Assembly: GCA_030765055.1 (NCBI GenBank)
Contig: CM060958.1
Span: forward strand, 5,715,849 to 5,779,848
From: Mantis religiosa
Taxonomy: Eukaryota > Arthropoda > Insecta > Mantodea > Mantidae
Reading direction: 5' to 3'
DNA length: 64,000 bases
Under the pieces are notes generated by a model. The model saw nothing but the letters and a program-made list of their open reading frames with translations, did no database searches and was not told the origin of the DNA. Positions 13,511-25,272 of the stretch are shown piece by piece (position 1 is the first letter of the stretch; every line of letters begins with the position of its first letter). A program made the position numbers and the translations under genes.

Positions 13511-13975
13511 ATCCTGGGCGCCACCCCGGCTTAGTTGAGAGTCCTGGCCTAGACCTTGCTCATCTCAGGGTCTCACCTCCCAATGAATAGACAGAGGGAT
13601 CCAATCGCCTTCAGGAGTGTTACAGCTCATGCAACGGCCCCTCCCTGGGACTGACCTTTACCAGTGGATACGAACACAGTCCTACTTGATAACCAGGAGC
13701 TGGGACTTACGCATTATTCAGTCACCCCTCCACTTGCCACACTAGGCATACATCACACTTATGTTCAGGGAGGTTAGGGTCAAACACAGATGTGGACCTT
13801 GTTTGGGCGTTTGGCATTAGATCTCTCACCACTCAGAGGCACCCAATCGAGAGATTTGGCTCGGGACCCCGGGATCGCCAATTCTCGTACTTACTGCAGT
13901 AGGCCCTTGGAGGACCATAGAGTGGAGCAAGACTTCAAGTTTGTAAAGCGTTCTTCCATCTTAAAATGGTGACTT
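13511..13975 (-). other. probable 5' untranslated region of the jockey-like LINE
   Basis: GC-richer than the surrounding intron and contiguous with the ORF1 fragment; it ends near CTTAAAATGG at 13968, where intron-like sequence resumes. The short + ORF at 13790 is not recognised. Confidence 0.5.
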
Positions 13976-14261
13976 AAACCGAAAATTCTATTAGCAGTGT
14001 AGGTAATGGAAATGATAACGGAACATGGCCTTTCAAAATTGTATCTCCACCATTTCAGGATAATTGGAAACCCATATTATTCAAACTGCAGCTTTTAATT
14101 TACAAATGTAAAACCTAAGAAATGGAAGGAGTAGTATGTACATCAGATAAATAATTTAGAAGCACTTTGCCTCCACCTACAATTGGTTTAGCAAATTTAA
14201 AATAACTCATGAAATTTATAAAATGCATAGACTTCAAAAAATAGTAACATGAACAGTAGGA

Positions 14262-14712
14262 GGTAGAGTCAGACTGAAAAATTCATGCCTAGCAGGGATT
14301 TGAACCACCGATCTCCCAGTCTCTGGTTGCTCTTTACCTTTAGTGTCATACTGGCATGTAAGCTATGTTAGCTTAATGATTAAGAGCAGCCTGGATGGAG
14401 ACCAGGTGATCCGTGGTTAAAATCCCACCTATGAATTGAATTTTTCAGTCTGACTCGACCTTTCCAAACTTTAGCCTACACACAACTAGTATGAAAGAAC
14501 AATTACTCCACAAACAATGGAGATGATGACGATGATAAAAAGCTTAGAAAGAATGAAAATGTATGTTGTTATAAAGGCCATAGTAGCTCAATGGTTTAGA
14601 GCGGCTGGACGGAGACCAGAAGATCCGTGGTTCAAATCCTGGCTATGGCATTGAATTATTCAGTCTGGCTCTAATGGCTAGTGTGAAAGAACAATTAATT
14701 TCTATGTTGTTA
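14262..14712. repeat. tRNA-headed SINE copies (d)
   Basis: A - strand head at about 14281-14350, a + head at about 14365-14450, and another + head at about 14577-14655 (catagtagctcaatgg ... gtggttcaaatcc), each followed by the shared tail (cagtctgactc...ctagtgtgaaagaacaatta). The copies are diverged from the consensus. Confidence 0.75.
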
Positions 14713-14856
14713 TAGTTTATATTCAACAACTAATTTACAATTCTTGCTAAAATTATATAAAATTATTTCTACTACATATAGTGTTAATATAAATTATGAG
14801 CATGTTATTAAAGACATTTTTAAAAATTGTGTGTAATATTATTGGTATGTTTCTAG

Positions 14857-15110
14857 CAGCAACATTAGCAGCACCGGCCGCAACAATGCAAGGAGTGCAG
14901 CAAGTGACCGGGAAGCCGAGGCAGACGCTAGAGATGCCAGCCAACATACAACCGAAGACTGCAGTGTCTCGCACACTGTCCAACATCTTACCTTCTATGG
15001 TGGGTGCTCCAGTCATCCGTCCAGCGACCTCTGTATCAACACAAACTGGGGGCTCCACCCAGGTGAATGCCTCATCCGCGCAAGTCCAGACACAAAAGGG
15101 GCAGAATAAG
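14857..15110 (+). CDS. ph: polyhomeotic orthologue, exon 3
   Basis: The acceptor is tttctag|cag, a tandem NAGNAG site, so 14860 is an equally good start and would drop one residue. The donor is AAG|gtgtgc. With the C from exon 2 the first codon is CCA, and the frame continues ATLAAPAATMQGVQQVTGKPRQTL to KGQNK, leaving in phase 0. The peptide is Ala/Gln/Thr/Ser-rich with a conserved-looking SNILPSMVGAPVIRP segment. It shows no domain or membrane segment. The opposite-strand ORF over the same bases is a shadow. Confidence 0.88.
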
Positions 15111-15482
15111 GTGTGCATACACCTCTTGTCTAGGAGACTCTGTGCCTGGCAAATCTGTTCCATTGCACAGAACCACACAGAGAGTCCATTAAAATTGTGT
15201 GCTGGCTGCATATTAGTGCAGTGGAACAGAATTGTGCTTGGTTCTATATCACAATGGCATTTTGTTACAATAACCAATTTAAAACTGTAGAAAAATGGAG
15301 CTGTAGTAATTGCTTAGCAGCTGTTTTATCTGGCATTGCACATTGTATCTGAAACATGCATTATGGGTGGAGCTTGCAATTAGTAAATAGTTTCTTGTAG
15401 TCATAATAATCTTAATTTCCACTGGGTCCTAAGGTATAAGTTCAGAAGTGTACATAGTCTTGTCAAGACAAATGGCTTAGAG

Positions 15483-15767
15483 CAGTGTTTCTCAAACTCT
15501 GCTGCTTCAAGGACCCCCTTATCATCTAACAACTTGTTTGTGGACCCCCACAGTTTGACTTTTATAATTGAAATTTAAATTACATCAAAAATAAAGCTAG
15601 TTACAGTGAAGCAACAAATACTACACAAATATAACTATTTACAACAAATATTTTTCAACAAATAGATTTTCAACATTATAACTTTACTTAAGGGACCCCA
15701 TCGTGGACCCCCTGACATTCCCTTGTGGACCCCCGGGGGTCCGCAGACCACACTTTGAGAAACACTG
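15483..15767. mobile_element. hAT-type MITE
   Basis: Inverted ends CAGTGTTTCTCAAAC / ...TTTGAGAAACACTG bound 285 bp. The flanking 8-bp direct repeats gcttagag (15475-15482) and gctttgag (15768-15775) differ at one base. Both the termini and the 8-bp duplication are hAT hallmarks. No coding capacity. Confidence 0.9.
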
Positions 15768-15775
15768 GCTTTGAG

Positions 15776-16430
15776 AAACAAGGGTTTAAGGAGAGATTAA
15801 AATCCCTAAACTACCAATGCTAAATTTATGACTCAGTATGTCATCATAAACCTCTTAAGATATGACAAGGAAACTTATGATATGTTAAGATATGCCTTTC
15901 ATAAGTTCATTGATATATTCTTATTCAATAAGTTTGTTTATTAAGGCAAATAAGATCATTTTCTTAATAATATATTTTGATGAACATTTATTTGTTACCT
16001 GCTTATTTTTAAAAAATAATCAACCATTTCATTAACACCAAAGTAATCCATGATAACACTAAGGTTATTTTTATCAACCTAAAGTTTAATTTGTCTATCT
16101 TCAATAGCTTCTAAAAAAAACTGGTTATCGGTAGATATCTGAAAACATTCACAAAAAAGTTGTTCAAAGTAAAAAAATGGAGAAAACAAATTTGCAAATA
16201 TTTACACAAAAAGAAACTACAAGTTTGAGTTCACAGAAACTGCAGTTTTTAACAGGGATATCAATTTGTAGAACAAAACCTCCCCTAAAAGATATACCAT
16301 AGTTTATCTTCCACATTCCAAAATGTGAAAGGATTATGATTTTTTTTCAAAGTGAAATGGTACCAAAAGTGCAGCATTTTTTAAAAAATATATTTAAAAT
16401 GTAAGTAATGTGTCGAACCTGTCATTCTTA
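15776..16430. other. intron sequence, nothing recognised
   Basis: AT-rich with no ORF of note. The same holds for 15111-15474. Confidence 0.5.
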
Positions 16431-16671
16431 AACATTTGGCTCAACTATTGTCGTCCATCTTCTTGACCCCCTTCCTCCTTTGGCTTTGTAGTGTAATACT
16501 GTTTCTGGTAATGTTTCTCGTTCATTTTCTCTATGTGTTCTAGCCAGTTTCGTCTGTTTGATCTATTTCTTCATTTACGTTGAAGATCCTTAATTGATTT
16601 GTTATACCATCATTCTTTATTCTATCTCTTCTTGTGACTCCTAAAACTGCTTTTAAAAATTGATAAAACTT

Positions 16672-17200
16672 TTGTATCTTCACACTAGCCGTATCTACGG
16701 TTTTTGATAGATAAGAGTCAACATGAAAAATTCAATGCCATGGCCGGGATTTGAACCACGGATCTCCTGGTTTCCATCCAGTCACTCTAACCCATTGAGC
16801 TACCATGGCCAATGTGCCGTCACAACATTAAATTCTCCATTTGACTCATATATTTCCCCGGTAAACCGCTAGGGGCTCTCGCATCTGAGATACATTGTTT
16901 GTGGCAACTTACTATCTTAAGTACTTGAGTCCCAGGCTTCATCATTTAACTCTTATTATTTTAGTTAATTGATGGAAATTAATCATTTCTTCACACTAGC
17001 CGTATGTAGGCTAAGGCCATGGTAGCTCAATGGGTTAGAGCGGCTGGACGGAAACCAGGAAATCTGTGTTTCAAATCCCGGCCGTGGCATTGAATTTGTC
17101 ATGTTGACTCTATCAAAAAGCTTAGTCTATATACAGCTAGTGTGAAGAAATGATTAATTTCCATCAATTAACTAAAATAATAAGAGTTAAATAAAAAAGT
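16672..17200. repeat. tRNA-headed SINE, opposed heads (copy e)
   Basis: A - strand head at 16736-16808 and a + strand head at 17023-17095, joined by the shared body (ttgactcatatatttccccggtaaacc...). Each head can be drawn as a cloverleaf with 7-bp acceptor stem (GCCATGG/CCATGGC), boxes TAGCTCAATGGG and GGTTCAAATCC. The tail ends ttaatttccatcaattaac. Confidence 0.85.
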
Positions 17201-17211
17201 TTTGTAGTTTC

Positions 17212-17375
17212 TCACACTACGCCACATTTTTATTTTTTGAGGGATTATTTATGGGAGGTGCTTCCATTTTCAACCGCGAAAGGCAGACTCAATTACAGAC
17301 CTTTGAGGTTGAAAAAGGAAGTTGCCAAATCTAGTCTCTCAAAAAGTCGAAATGTGACATAGTGTGAGAAACCAA
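17212..17375. repeat. short foldback element
   Basis: Inverted ends GTTTCTCACACTA.G.CACATTT about 160 bp apart, consistent with a small MITE. No target duplication could be confirmed. Confidence 0.55.
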
Positions 17376-18214
17376 CTGCAAATAATTTTATCTGTTAATT
17401 TGGATGTCACTGTTACTAATTCCTCCATACACACATGCTCTTAAAAATCTTATTTCACTGCCTGTAGTCTGCTTTTATCTTTTTTTTTTTTGTCATTGTT
17501 CAGCTTTTGTATAGAGCTACTTGGACTGCCATGGTTTTATGAAAGTTCATCATCTTATCTTTTCTTACTTTATTTTTTAAAATTATTTTAATTGCTGTTT
17601 TAATATTCTCAAACTTTCAACTTTAAGTATCTACTTCTTTAATGTATGTTACTGAAGAACCTAAAAATGTAAATGTGTTTACTTGTTCAGCCATGTTCTT
17701 GTCTAATACAGGTTCACATCTTAACAGACGGTTCCTTGAAATGCCATAGATTTAGTTTTACTTTTCAAGATGCCAAAATTGTAACTAAGAACTATTTTAG
17801 GTAAGCTCAAATAGTGATTTTATAGTACATCTTCATTATCAGAAATTATTACTTGATAATCTGCATATAGGAGTGTTATTACAAAATTTTTCTTGTTATA
17901 TTCAGAAATTATATTTAAAATATTCAGCCGCTCTAGTGTCTAAATATAAATTTAATAAAATGAGTTAATAAATGGGTCATGGATTTAGTAGATATAACAA
18001 TGTGAGACAGGCCTTTTCATCTCTCCTTAAAAGAAATTTGAAAATAACATTTTAGGGATGTTATGTACAAACAAATGGAGAAACTGGCAGTTGTGACTCA
18101 CTTCTGAAGTGACTCCCATTTAACTGAACTAGAAGTACAATTACTAAAAGCAAAAGTTAATGATGGTAAGGAGAAAAATCTACATTAGCAAGGATCATAT
18201 CATGCTTTCTCCCA

Positions 18215-18895
18215 TCAAACCATCTTTACAGATTTATAAAAAAGGTGCCAAATGCTTAGTAAAGAAAGGAAAAGCTCAAGATAATATAAAAAAATACCAC
18301 TCTCACACCGCTTAAAAACACAAACTGGCAATATAGAAAATTCACCTATCATCCATGGGCTTTTAGAAAATTTGAACAAATCTTCAAAGACTAAACTTAA
18401 AACTAGCACCCCAAAATCAAATTCAGTCTGAGGAACCTGCTGAATAAGCCACTAATAAATTCAGTCCCCAACACTTTGAAATCGGGTATTTATCAGATAA
18501 ACTGTGAAACCTGTGATAAAAGCTACATAGGGAAAACTAAGAGAAACTTGTTAACCAGGCAAAAAGAACACCAGAGGAACATAAAGTTGAAACAAATAGA
18601 AAAATCTGCAGTTTCACAATATTTTTGGACAGAAAACCCACAACATTGGCCATAACATAAAACTGTTAAAATCTTTAACTACACCCATAGAATTGGATAT
18701 TTGGGAAAAAATATTCATAACCAAAAATCAGGATAAAGTTATAAATTTTGAAATCCCAGCATTAAATGAAGTATTAAAACTTAGTGCCCCTAACACCAGA
18801 TGGCAGAGTGATCGGAGCACCAAAGTAGTGGAGGAGGAATGTTCATTTAGTCACCAAACAGCTGAGGATGAGATCGAGTGATCTTGAAAACGTTT
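18215..18895 (+). pseudogene. Penelope-like element, RT end and GIY-YIG domain (subfamily B)
   Basis: On the + strand, with frameshifts: NTNWQYRKFTYHPWAFRKFEQI (end of the reverse-transcriptase region), then GIY-YIG endonuclease residues SGIYQINCETCDKSYIGK and RNLLTRQKEHQRNIKLK, then the tail IWEKIFITKNQDKVINFEIP (ORF 18693-18881). GIY-YIG after RT is the defining architecture of Penelope-like elements. Stops make it inactive. It runs directly into a hammerhead-like module. It is the only long sense-orientation PLE body in this intron. Confidence 0.85.
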
Positions 18896-18944
18896 CAATT
18901 ATACAACAACATAGTAAGTGAAGTAGAGTGTAAACATAGTGACT
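18849..18944 (+). ncRNA. hammerhead-ribozyme-like module, PLE subfamily B
   Basis: AGTCAC (18849-18854), CTGAGGA (18862-18868), stem II AGATC/GATCT with loop GAGT, GAAAA (18886-18890), GTA (18914-18916) then AGTGAAG, and GTGACT (18939-18944). AGTCAC/GTGACT pair perfectly. All conserved core nucleotides expected on both sides of stem II are present. The predicted cut is after GTA. Confidence 0.7.
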
Positions 18945-20150
18945 CATAAATCAAACTTAAAAAAAAAAAAAAAGAGCATTATATGTTTGAGTTCTTTACA
19001 TGAAGAATAAAATGCATATGTCTTGAATTTGCTGTAGATAGCATATAAGTTCTTTTCATTGTAACGGCCAGTTTCTCCAAGTAGTGTTAAAGGAAAAGGT
19101 CAATCAAGGTAGTGCATATTAATCTAGATGTACTGATCAGCACAGCTTATATGTATATTGGTGGCTTTTGGAATGACACAGTTGATATTACAAAAGTATG
19201 ATATGCAATTTTGCTGTGGTGATCAGTAAATAAGCTTAATTAGTTTTATAAGAGGTGAATGCACTAAACTGTTTCCCTGTGCCAGTGATGCACCCAAATT
19301 TAAAAGTCATGATGTGCAGAGTAATTTATTGAGGTTACTCAAATTAGTTATTACATTGATTTGAGTAACTAGAAAATATAAATAAACATCTGCAGTTCAA
19401 AGAAATGTCTGGAACTAATAACAATATCCTCAGTTGCAGTTGAAAGCTAAGCATTTAGCAAACAGAAATAACACTGCATAATGGTGCATGAGATGCAGCG
19501 TGAACATGTTGATGTGAGTTGAAGTATTTTCCCCAGTATTTTGGATTACACTTTTACATCGAGTGCATCACAGGCATAGTGTGCTGAACTGTGAGAGTTT
19601 TCAATCTCTGTTTTAAGGATGAGGCACTTGTAATTACTAGTTTAAGTATCTAATTTATTAATAGTGATATCTATGAGCTATTTTCTCTATATAAAGAATG
19701 TTAGCTTGTAGAAAATTAAAATTAGTCAGTAAATTATTGTTTCTTTTTTTACTATCTATAGTAGAAAGTAAGGTTAAATAAGACACAACAGATTTTATTC
19801 ACATTTGAAAATGTTGTACTTAAATGACCTTATTTATGTTTGGGAGCAGAAAAAGTGACCCAGGAAGGAAGGAGAGGATTTGTGACTGATGAGTCAGAAA
19901 TTTGAAACACTTAAATACACTTAATAATATAATAACCTGAACACATTTTGGATATTACTTATAGACATTCTCAGCAAGTGTCAGACTTACGGAATTTAAG
20001 TTGGTTCCAGTTCTCCAAGCATTCCTCTCTTCTCGCATAATTTCAGCCAGTTGATTAAAAGGTTGTTTAATTCATCCTAAAACATTGGCTAATAAGTTTT
20101 GTATAGTTGCATACCTTTAAAGTAATGATAACCTTGAAAGTATAAATAAA
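18945..20150. other. intron sequence, nothing recognised
   Basis: AT-rich; no ORF or repeat identified apart from a short poly-A at 18959-18973. Confidence 0.5.
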
Positions 20151-20154
20151 ATTA

Positions 20155-20375
20155 ATGATAGATTGTGTCAACATGAAAAATTCAATGCCATGGCTGGGAT
20201 TTGAACCACGGATCTCCTGGTTTCCATCCAGTCGCTCTAACCCATTGAGCTACCATGATTAATGTGCCGTCCTGACATTAAATTCTCTATTTGACTCGTG
20301 TATTTCCCCGGTAAATTTACTAGCCTATATACGGCTAGTATGAGGAAATTATTAATTTCCGTCAATTAACTAAAA
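20155..20375 (-). repeat. tRNA-headed SINE (copy f)
   Basis: The - strand head at about 20189-20262 has the usual boxes. It is bordered by the aattcaatgcc and ttaatttccgtcaattaac ends of the family. Confidence 0.8.
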
Positions 20376-20433
20376 AGTTAATGATGTTTGGAATAGAATA
20401 GAATTTCTTTTATACAACTTGCTACTTATAATA

Positions 20434-21766
20434 CAGGGTGTATATAAATGAATATCGGGGTTTTAACTCCTTATAATGTTTATCACATTCAACTTACAGT
20501 TATAAATGATATGTCAAACGAAAAAGCAACTCAAACAGTTTTACCAAGAACCTTATAAATGCTCAATGTGACTACCCTTTGTCACACGGCACACATCAAG
20601 TCTATAGCCGAGTTCTTCCCAAATGTTGATAAGTGTGTATTCAGTATTTGTAGCAACAACTGCTTCAATCCGGTTTCTTAATTCAGGGAGGTCAGCTGGT
20701 AGCGGAGGCATGTACACACGATCCTTGATGAAGCTCCAAAGGTAAAAATCGCATGGCGTTAGGTCAGGAGAACATGGAGGCCATGCATAAGCAAGTCCAG
20801 TCATTGGAGCCCTTGTGGCCTATCTAGCGCTAGGGTAGAGTGACGTTCAATCGTGTACTTTGTTATGCCAGTGAGGTGGTGAACCATCTTGCTGGAAAAT
20901 GAAGTTCTCTGGCTCATTTTCTTCCAACTTAGGGAAGAGCCATTGCTCTAGTTTATCAAGGTAAGAAGTGGTAGGTTCACCAAAACAGAATGGCTCATAA
21001 ACTTTTCGCCAGGATACGGCACAAAAAACATTCACTTTAGGGGAATCTCGTTGCATTTGTATCATCTCATGAGGATTTTCTGAGCCCCAGATGTGCACAT
21101 TGTGAGTGTTAACATGTCCAATAAGGTGAAAGGTCGATTCATCACTGAAGACAACACGATCCATAAAATCGTCATTGTCATGAAACATGTCATTTGCGAA
21201 GTTGGCACGTAATCCATGTTCTGTCGGCTTTAGAGCCTGTAATAACTGTAAACAGTAAGGATGTAGCCTTAAGCATTTTCTTACAACTTTCCAAACAGTT
21301 GACACAGGAACTTGTAATTTAGACTAGCCTTCCGGACTGATTTATTTGAGCTACAAGTGATCGACTCTCACTCGATCAACAGTCTCTTCACTTACTCTTG
21401 GTCGTCCCGTGCTCTTCCCTTTGCAAAGGCAGCCGGTATCTTCAAACTGATCTACCATCTACGAATGTTATTATCACTAGGAGGATCACAATTGAACTTA
21501 ATGCGGAACGCACGTTGCTCAGTAACTAAGATTTGGTCTTTGCAAACTCCAAAATACAAAACCCTTTCTGTTTAGTAGTCGCCATCTTTGCTACTACCGC
21601 TGTCTGGCGGATTGCGGCAGAATCATTGCACGCACATGTGCACTGGCGTCAACAAACAAAACTGTTTGAGTGGCTTTGTCTTTTGACATATCATTTATAA
21701 CTGTAAGTTTAATGTAATAAATATTATAAAGAGTTAAAACCCCGATATTCATTTATATACACTCTG
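20434..21766 (-). mobile_element. 1.33-kb Tc1/mariner-superfamily transposon with long terminal repeats
   Basis: The ends begin CAGGGTGTATATAAATGAAT and CAGAGTGTATATAAATGAAT (read inward) and match for about 100 bp, with TA on both outer sides (20432-20433, 21767-21768). The single transposase is on the - strand. Length and TA duplication fit the Tc1/mariner superfamily. The end at 27421 and the fragment at 63819 belong to relatives. Confidence 0.92.
20553..21595 (-). pseudogene. DDE transposase of the 20434-21766 element
   Basis: The start is MATTKQKGFCILEFAKTKS just inside the terminal repeat. A damaged HTH region with GCLCKGKSTGRPRVSEE follows, then PVSTVWKVVRKCLRLHPY. First catalytic residue: RVVFSDESTFHL; second: FIFQQDGSPPHWH; third region: WPPCSPDLTPCDFYLW, ending RLDVCRVTKGSHIEHL. 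The catalytic blocks look intact, but at least three breaks (near 21540, 21310 and 20830) stop translation. This is a common arthropod family of DDE_3-type transposases. Confidence 0.88.
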
Positions 21767-21768
21767 TA

Positions 21769-22215
21769 TTTTATAAGTATTACACACATATTTTTCTTAA
21801 ACTAGCTGTATAAATTTCCTGGTGCCATCTTTTACATTAGCTAACTCACCTTGCTTGTTGCCCAGGGCCTTCTAACATTGCTGAGTAGCATAATCTTCGT
21901 TCTGTAATCTACTCTTAACTTGCTGTGACTCCCCTTGTTGTCTTAGTGTATTATTCTTTCCAATGTTTATTTCTCTCATTCACTTCTTTAGCTTTCCAAA
22001 ACAGTTCCCCATATTTCTATTTCCACTTTTATTTTTCTTCATAACCAATTTTATAGCTGTCACCTCACTTCTCATCTTTTACCATTTCTTCTCCCATACT
22101 TTCTGTCTCTATACTGCTGGTAGCTCTTTGCACTCTGTCAGAATATGAACTGTACTTTCTGTTTCTCCACATAATTTACATATTCCTATCCTGCTACTTC
22201 TTAGTCCCCCTGAGA
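21769..22215. other. intron sequence, nothing recognised
   Basis: Pyrimidine-rich on +; the 61-codon ORF at 21963 is not recognised. Confidence 0.5.
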
Positions 22216-22219
22216 ATAT

Positions 22220-22660
22220 TGTGACTTTGTGGGTTCGTAGAATTAAAAGTCCAATTTGCCGAAAATCTAAATTTCTTTATTTGCGTAGAAATACACTCTG
22301 CGTAGCAGCGGAATTACATCACATACCACAATCTACAGCACCAAGGTCGATCACAATAACAAACAGTGACAGCAGATTACATCATTAGCTCTCGTTACAC
22401 AGCTGACTGTCTCTCATTTCACAACACTGTTTCACAACTCTACTCTCTGCTGGCGCGTCACAATCAATTATATAGCTCGCCGATAATTCTAGATCATTCT
22501 AAAGTAAACCAGAAACCAAATTATCTCTATCTCCAGAAGTCACCAGAAATTTTCATTTATCTCAGTTTGTTTGTTGCAGCAGACCTTTATCGGCACTATT
22601 TATCTGCCGGCTGTTTGTGTAGACTAACAAGCCGCATTATCATGCGAACCTTTTATGTGA
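22220..22660 (-). repeat. solo LTR-like sequence 1
   Basis: It begins TGTGACTTTGTGGGTTCGTA, the reverse of the end of the LTR at 44000-44458, and stays alignable to about 22630 (CTCAGTTTGTTTGTTG, GCAGACCTTTATC). The outer end is rearranged, so the boundary and duplication are unclear. The left flank is ATAT. The ORF at 22366-22719 is not a recognisable protein. Confidence 0.7.
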
Positions 22661-22739
22661 GTTGCTGCTATTATCTGTTTGTGCCGAAACTTTATTGCCT
22701 GTTGCCGCGGCACTGTTGATTCCATTCTTATCCAAGCCA

Positions 22740-23720
22740 TTCCTTCCCTCTTCTGTCTGTTTCATTGGTCTACCTATCTTTCTCTTCCACTATCTCTCTC
22801 TATATTAAAGTCAATTTATTAATGATGCTTTTGACTACTAGGATCATATTTGTGTTATTGTGTGGTGATATCACCATCATCATTATTATATCTTAGTTAC
22901 TAAAATAATTACTGAAATTGATAAATACATAAATGTAACATCCTCATGGTGGCAGTAATTTAGACTTCACTTTTATATATACTTAAAGAAAACGTTTTAA
23001 CAGAAATATTGTGGCTATTGTGCATTACTAAAAGTGAGGTGGCTGATTTTTCAGCCATCTCTCACTATATAAGATCATCCCTAATCATGTTACACTGAGG
23101 TAGCCATCTCTACATATTATGACAAATCAGAGTAGAATTCATTAAAGTACTCCTTTATTTCACACAGAGTATAACGTTCACTTATTGGTTCATATTTATT
23201 TCTTTGGATTTGTTTTAAGCTAGTCATAGAAAGATACAATAAGGGCTGAATGGAAACTATCATTGGTTAGACTAATGTGGAAACCTTATGGAAGGAAAAA
23301 AACAATTTTAATCTAGGGGAACAAGTCACTTTTCCTGCTCTGAAGTATAATTTTAATTTGGTTTTCAAGTTCTTGTGAGACAGATTCATACTGAAAGTTT
23401 GATAAATTAATACTACAGTCTGATTTTTAAAAGAAGATACATGACAGCTGTCAAACAAGGGACATGGAGGGTAACAGGAGGTCGTAGCAATGGAAAAGTA
23501 AACAAATATTGCCACATTGGTTACACTGGTTATTGCCTATTCCTCAGGTCAGTTATGTGCAGGAAACAAAGTTGTGTTGTGTGTTGTTAGCCTACTTTGT
23601 TAAAATACGTTGTTATGGAACCAAGACTTAGTGCAGTAGGATTAGAGGTAGATTGAGGATTCATGGCTCAAGAAAGATAAGCTTACAGTCGGGATTTTAC
23701 ATTGTATAGCCAGGCTAGGA
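22740..23720. other. intron sequence, nothing recognised
   Basis: AT-rich; the - ORF at 23267-23515 is unrecognised. Confidence 0.45.
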
Positions 23721-23900
23721 GAATGTGTGTGTCCTGTTAGGAAATTCTTCGAACAGGATGAGGAGAATTTATTTCTCCACAATGAACTACTTATTGCTTT
23801 CAATCAAGTCAGAAAAAGGACTGTGTGTGCCCTTAAAATAAGTGAAGTGACGGTGTCTAGAATCTTTAAAGAGAAGCAGCTACAGCCAGGTCCATCATGA
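23721..23900 (+). pseudogene. N-terminal fragment of a YLDET-type transposase
   Basis: A 59-codon open stretch reads ECVCPVRKFFEQDEENLFLHNEL then VRKRTVCALKISEVTVSRIFKEK, a helix-turn-helix-like start that resembles the N-terminus of the transposase at 59080 (VREVEQLCSELKGVSVRSV). It stops at TGA 23898. No catalytic part follows. Confidence 0.55.
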
Positions 23901-24114
23901 ATTGTAACTCTTGGGAAACAAAGACCAAGCACATCTGCTTAGTTTTAAATTGATGCCATAAGACTATGACTATGACTATTACACCTGAAAGGAGCATCCT
24001 ACCGCACGTAAGCTTCTTTCTTCTCTTAAAGAAGCTGAGGTATTTGAAGGAATTCTTAGCTCACTGAACAAAGTCCTCCATGATCTGGAATTTGAGTTCA
24101 AAAAATGAATAACA

Positions 24115-25250
24115 GAAAACTATTATGTGTTTCAAATGGGATAATGTTTGTCCTTTAGCACTGCTTGCCTCACGTTCAAGAGGTCCTGAGTTCGAATCTC
24201 GGAGGATGAGTTACCTGGATAAGGTTTTTTCTGGGGTTTTCCCATATCCTGAAAGACGAAAGTCGGGTAACTCTAAGCTCCATGAACCCCGGTCTCACAT
24301 GAGCATCATTTCACCCATTCCATTCATCATCTGATATGACTAGGTGAGCAACCAATCGGAGTCCTGCAGTGTTGTTATATTGCATTTCGCCTATGTGGTG
24401 TGTAACAAGCGCCAAACTAATCAATCTAATAAATACTATTCACTCTAAGACGAAATTTCAGATTTTGCAGAAACTGATCCACGAGGAAGGAGAGAGCAAT
24501 GTATTTAACATAACCATAATACCCCATATTTTTAGCTCAAATAGTTTTCCTAATACAAATAAATAAAGTAGATACCATTATATTATAACAATGCATTGTG
24601 ACGTAAGCACTGTAATGAATGTCATTATTGGTTGGCATGTATATATGAATATATATTTGAAATTACTCAAAACTGAAACATAAACATTAGACATGACGTG
24701 ATAAAAGAAATATGTACTTTGAATAAGCCAAGGTGCTTGTTAAATTCGATGAGAGGAAACAATACACCTCCTCTAGTCTGGCAGAACGTGTCTGGTCACA
24801 TTATATCTTTGTTTATGAATGGTTCGTAACCTCTATTTACTCTAGGGAGTTCAAAGCAGTATTATTCAGTTACTCTTCCATGAAAAAGTGTATCAGCTGG
24901 ATCAGTGAGATGCGATCCACCGTTCCCCTTACTGCCAGAACAATCCAATTGGTCATGCCAGTACATCACATGTGTTTGTTGTTGTTGCCGTCCTACTCTT
25001 CAGATTGAAAAAAAATTAGGACTATCATTGAAGACATGGACTGTATTATGAACTCCTGCAGGTCAAAATTCCAGTACACTGACAGCGCTGATATGATCGT
25101 CTCAGTTGACATAGTCGTTAGTAATTTATAAAACACGCCTGTGAAGATGCTACAAGTGAATGTAGCGAATATGCATTGAGAATTTATTTTTGTTGTTAAA
25201 GTAGGCTAATACATAGAATAAAAAGAAGTATTTCAGACAGTGGAGTGCCA
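24115..25250. mobile_element. non-autonomous repeat family R, copy 1
   Basis: The left end, ATTATGTGTTTCAAATGGGA, matches the left end at 30905 and the inverted right end at 32130. The interior (24340-24960) matches 31490-32110 in reverse complement with many differences. A tRNA-related SINE piece (gttcgaatctcgg, then ggttttttctggggttttccc) lies at 24160-24330. No protein recognised; the ORF at 24733-25008 is not clearly coding. Confidence 0.6.
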
Positions 25251-25272
25251 TTGTTACTAAAATTAGGCAAGT

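Larger units (their letters stand above)
16430..17900 (-). pseudogene. degenerate LINE reverse transcriptase remnant
   Basis: On the - strand the right part (17700-17880) reads a damaged LLYADYQVIISDNEDVL ... KTKSMAFQGTVC, like the YADD box and following motif of LINE reverse transcriptases. The left part (16440-16680) reads a damaged RRNWL-EHIERMNERN-like segment followed by RRKGGQEDGRQ, as at the 3' end of such ORFs. Stops and frameshifts are frequent. SINEs and a foldback (16680-17370) sit in the middle, so it is an old insertion. Confidence 0.6.

Noticed and set aside
14753..15277. 174-codon - strand ORF over exon 3
   Set aside because: Shadow of the ph exon; no recognisable protein.
22366..22719. 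117-codon ORF
   Set aside because: Lies in a solo LTR-like repeat shared with 44000-44458; no protein similarity.
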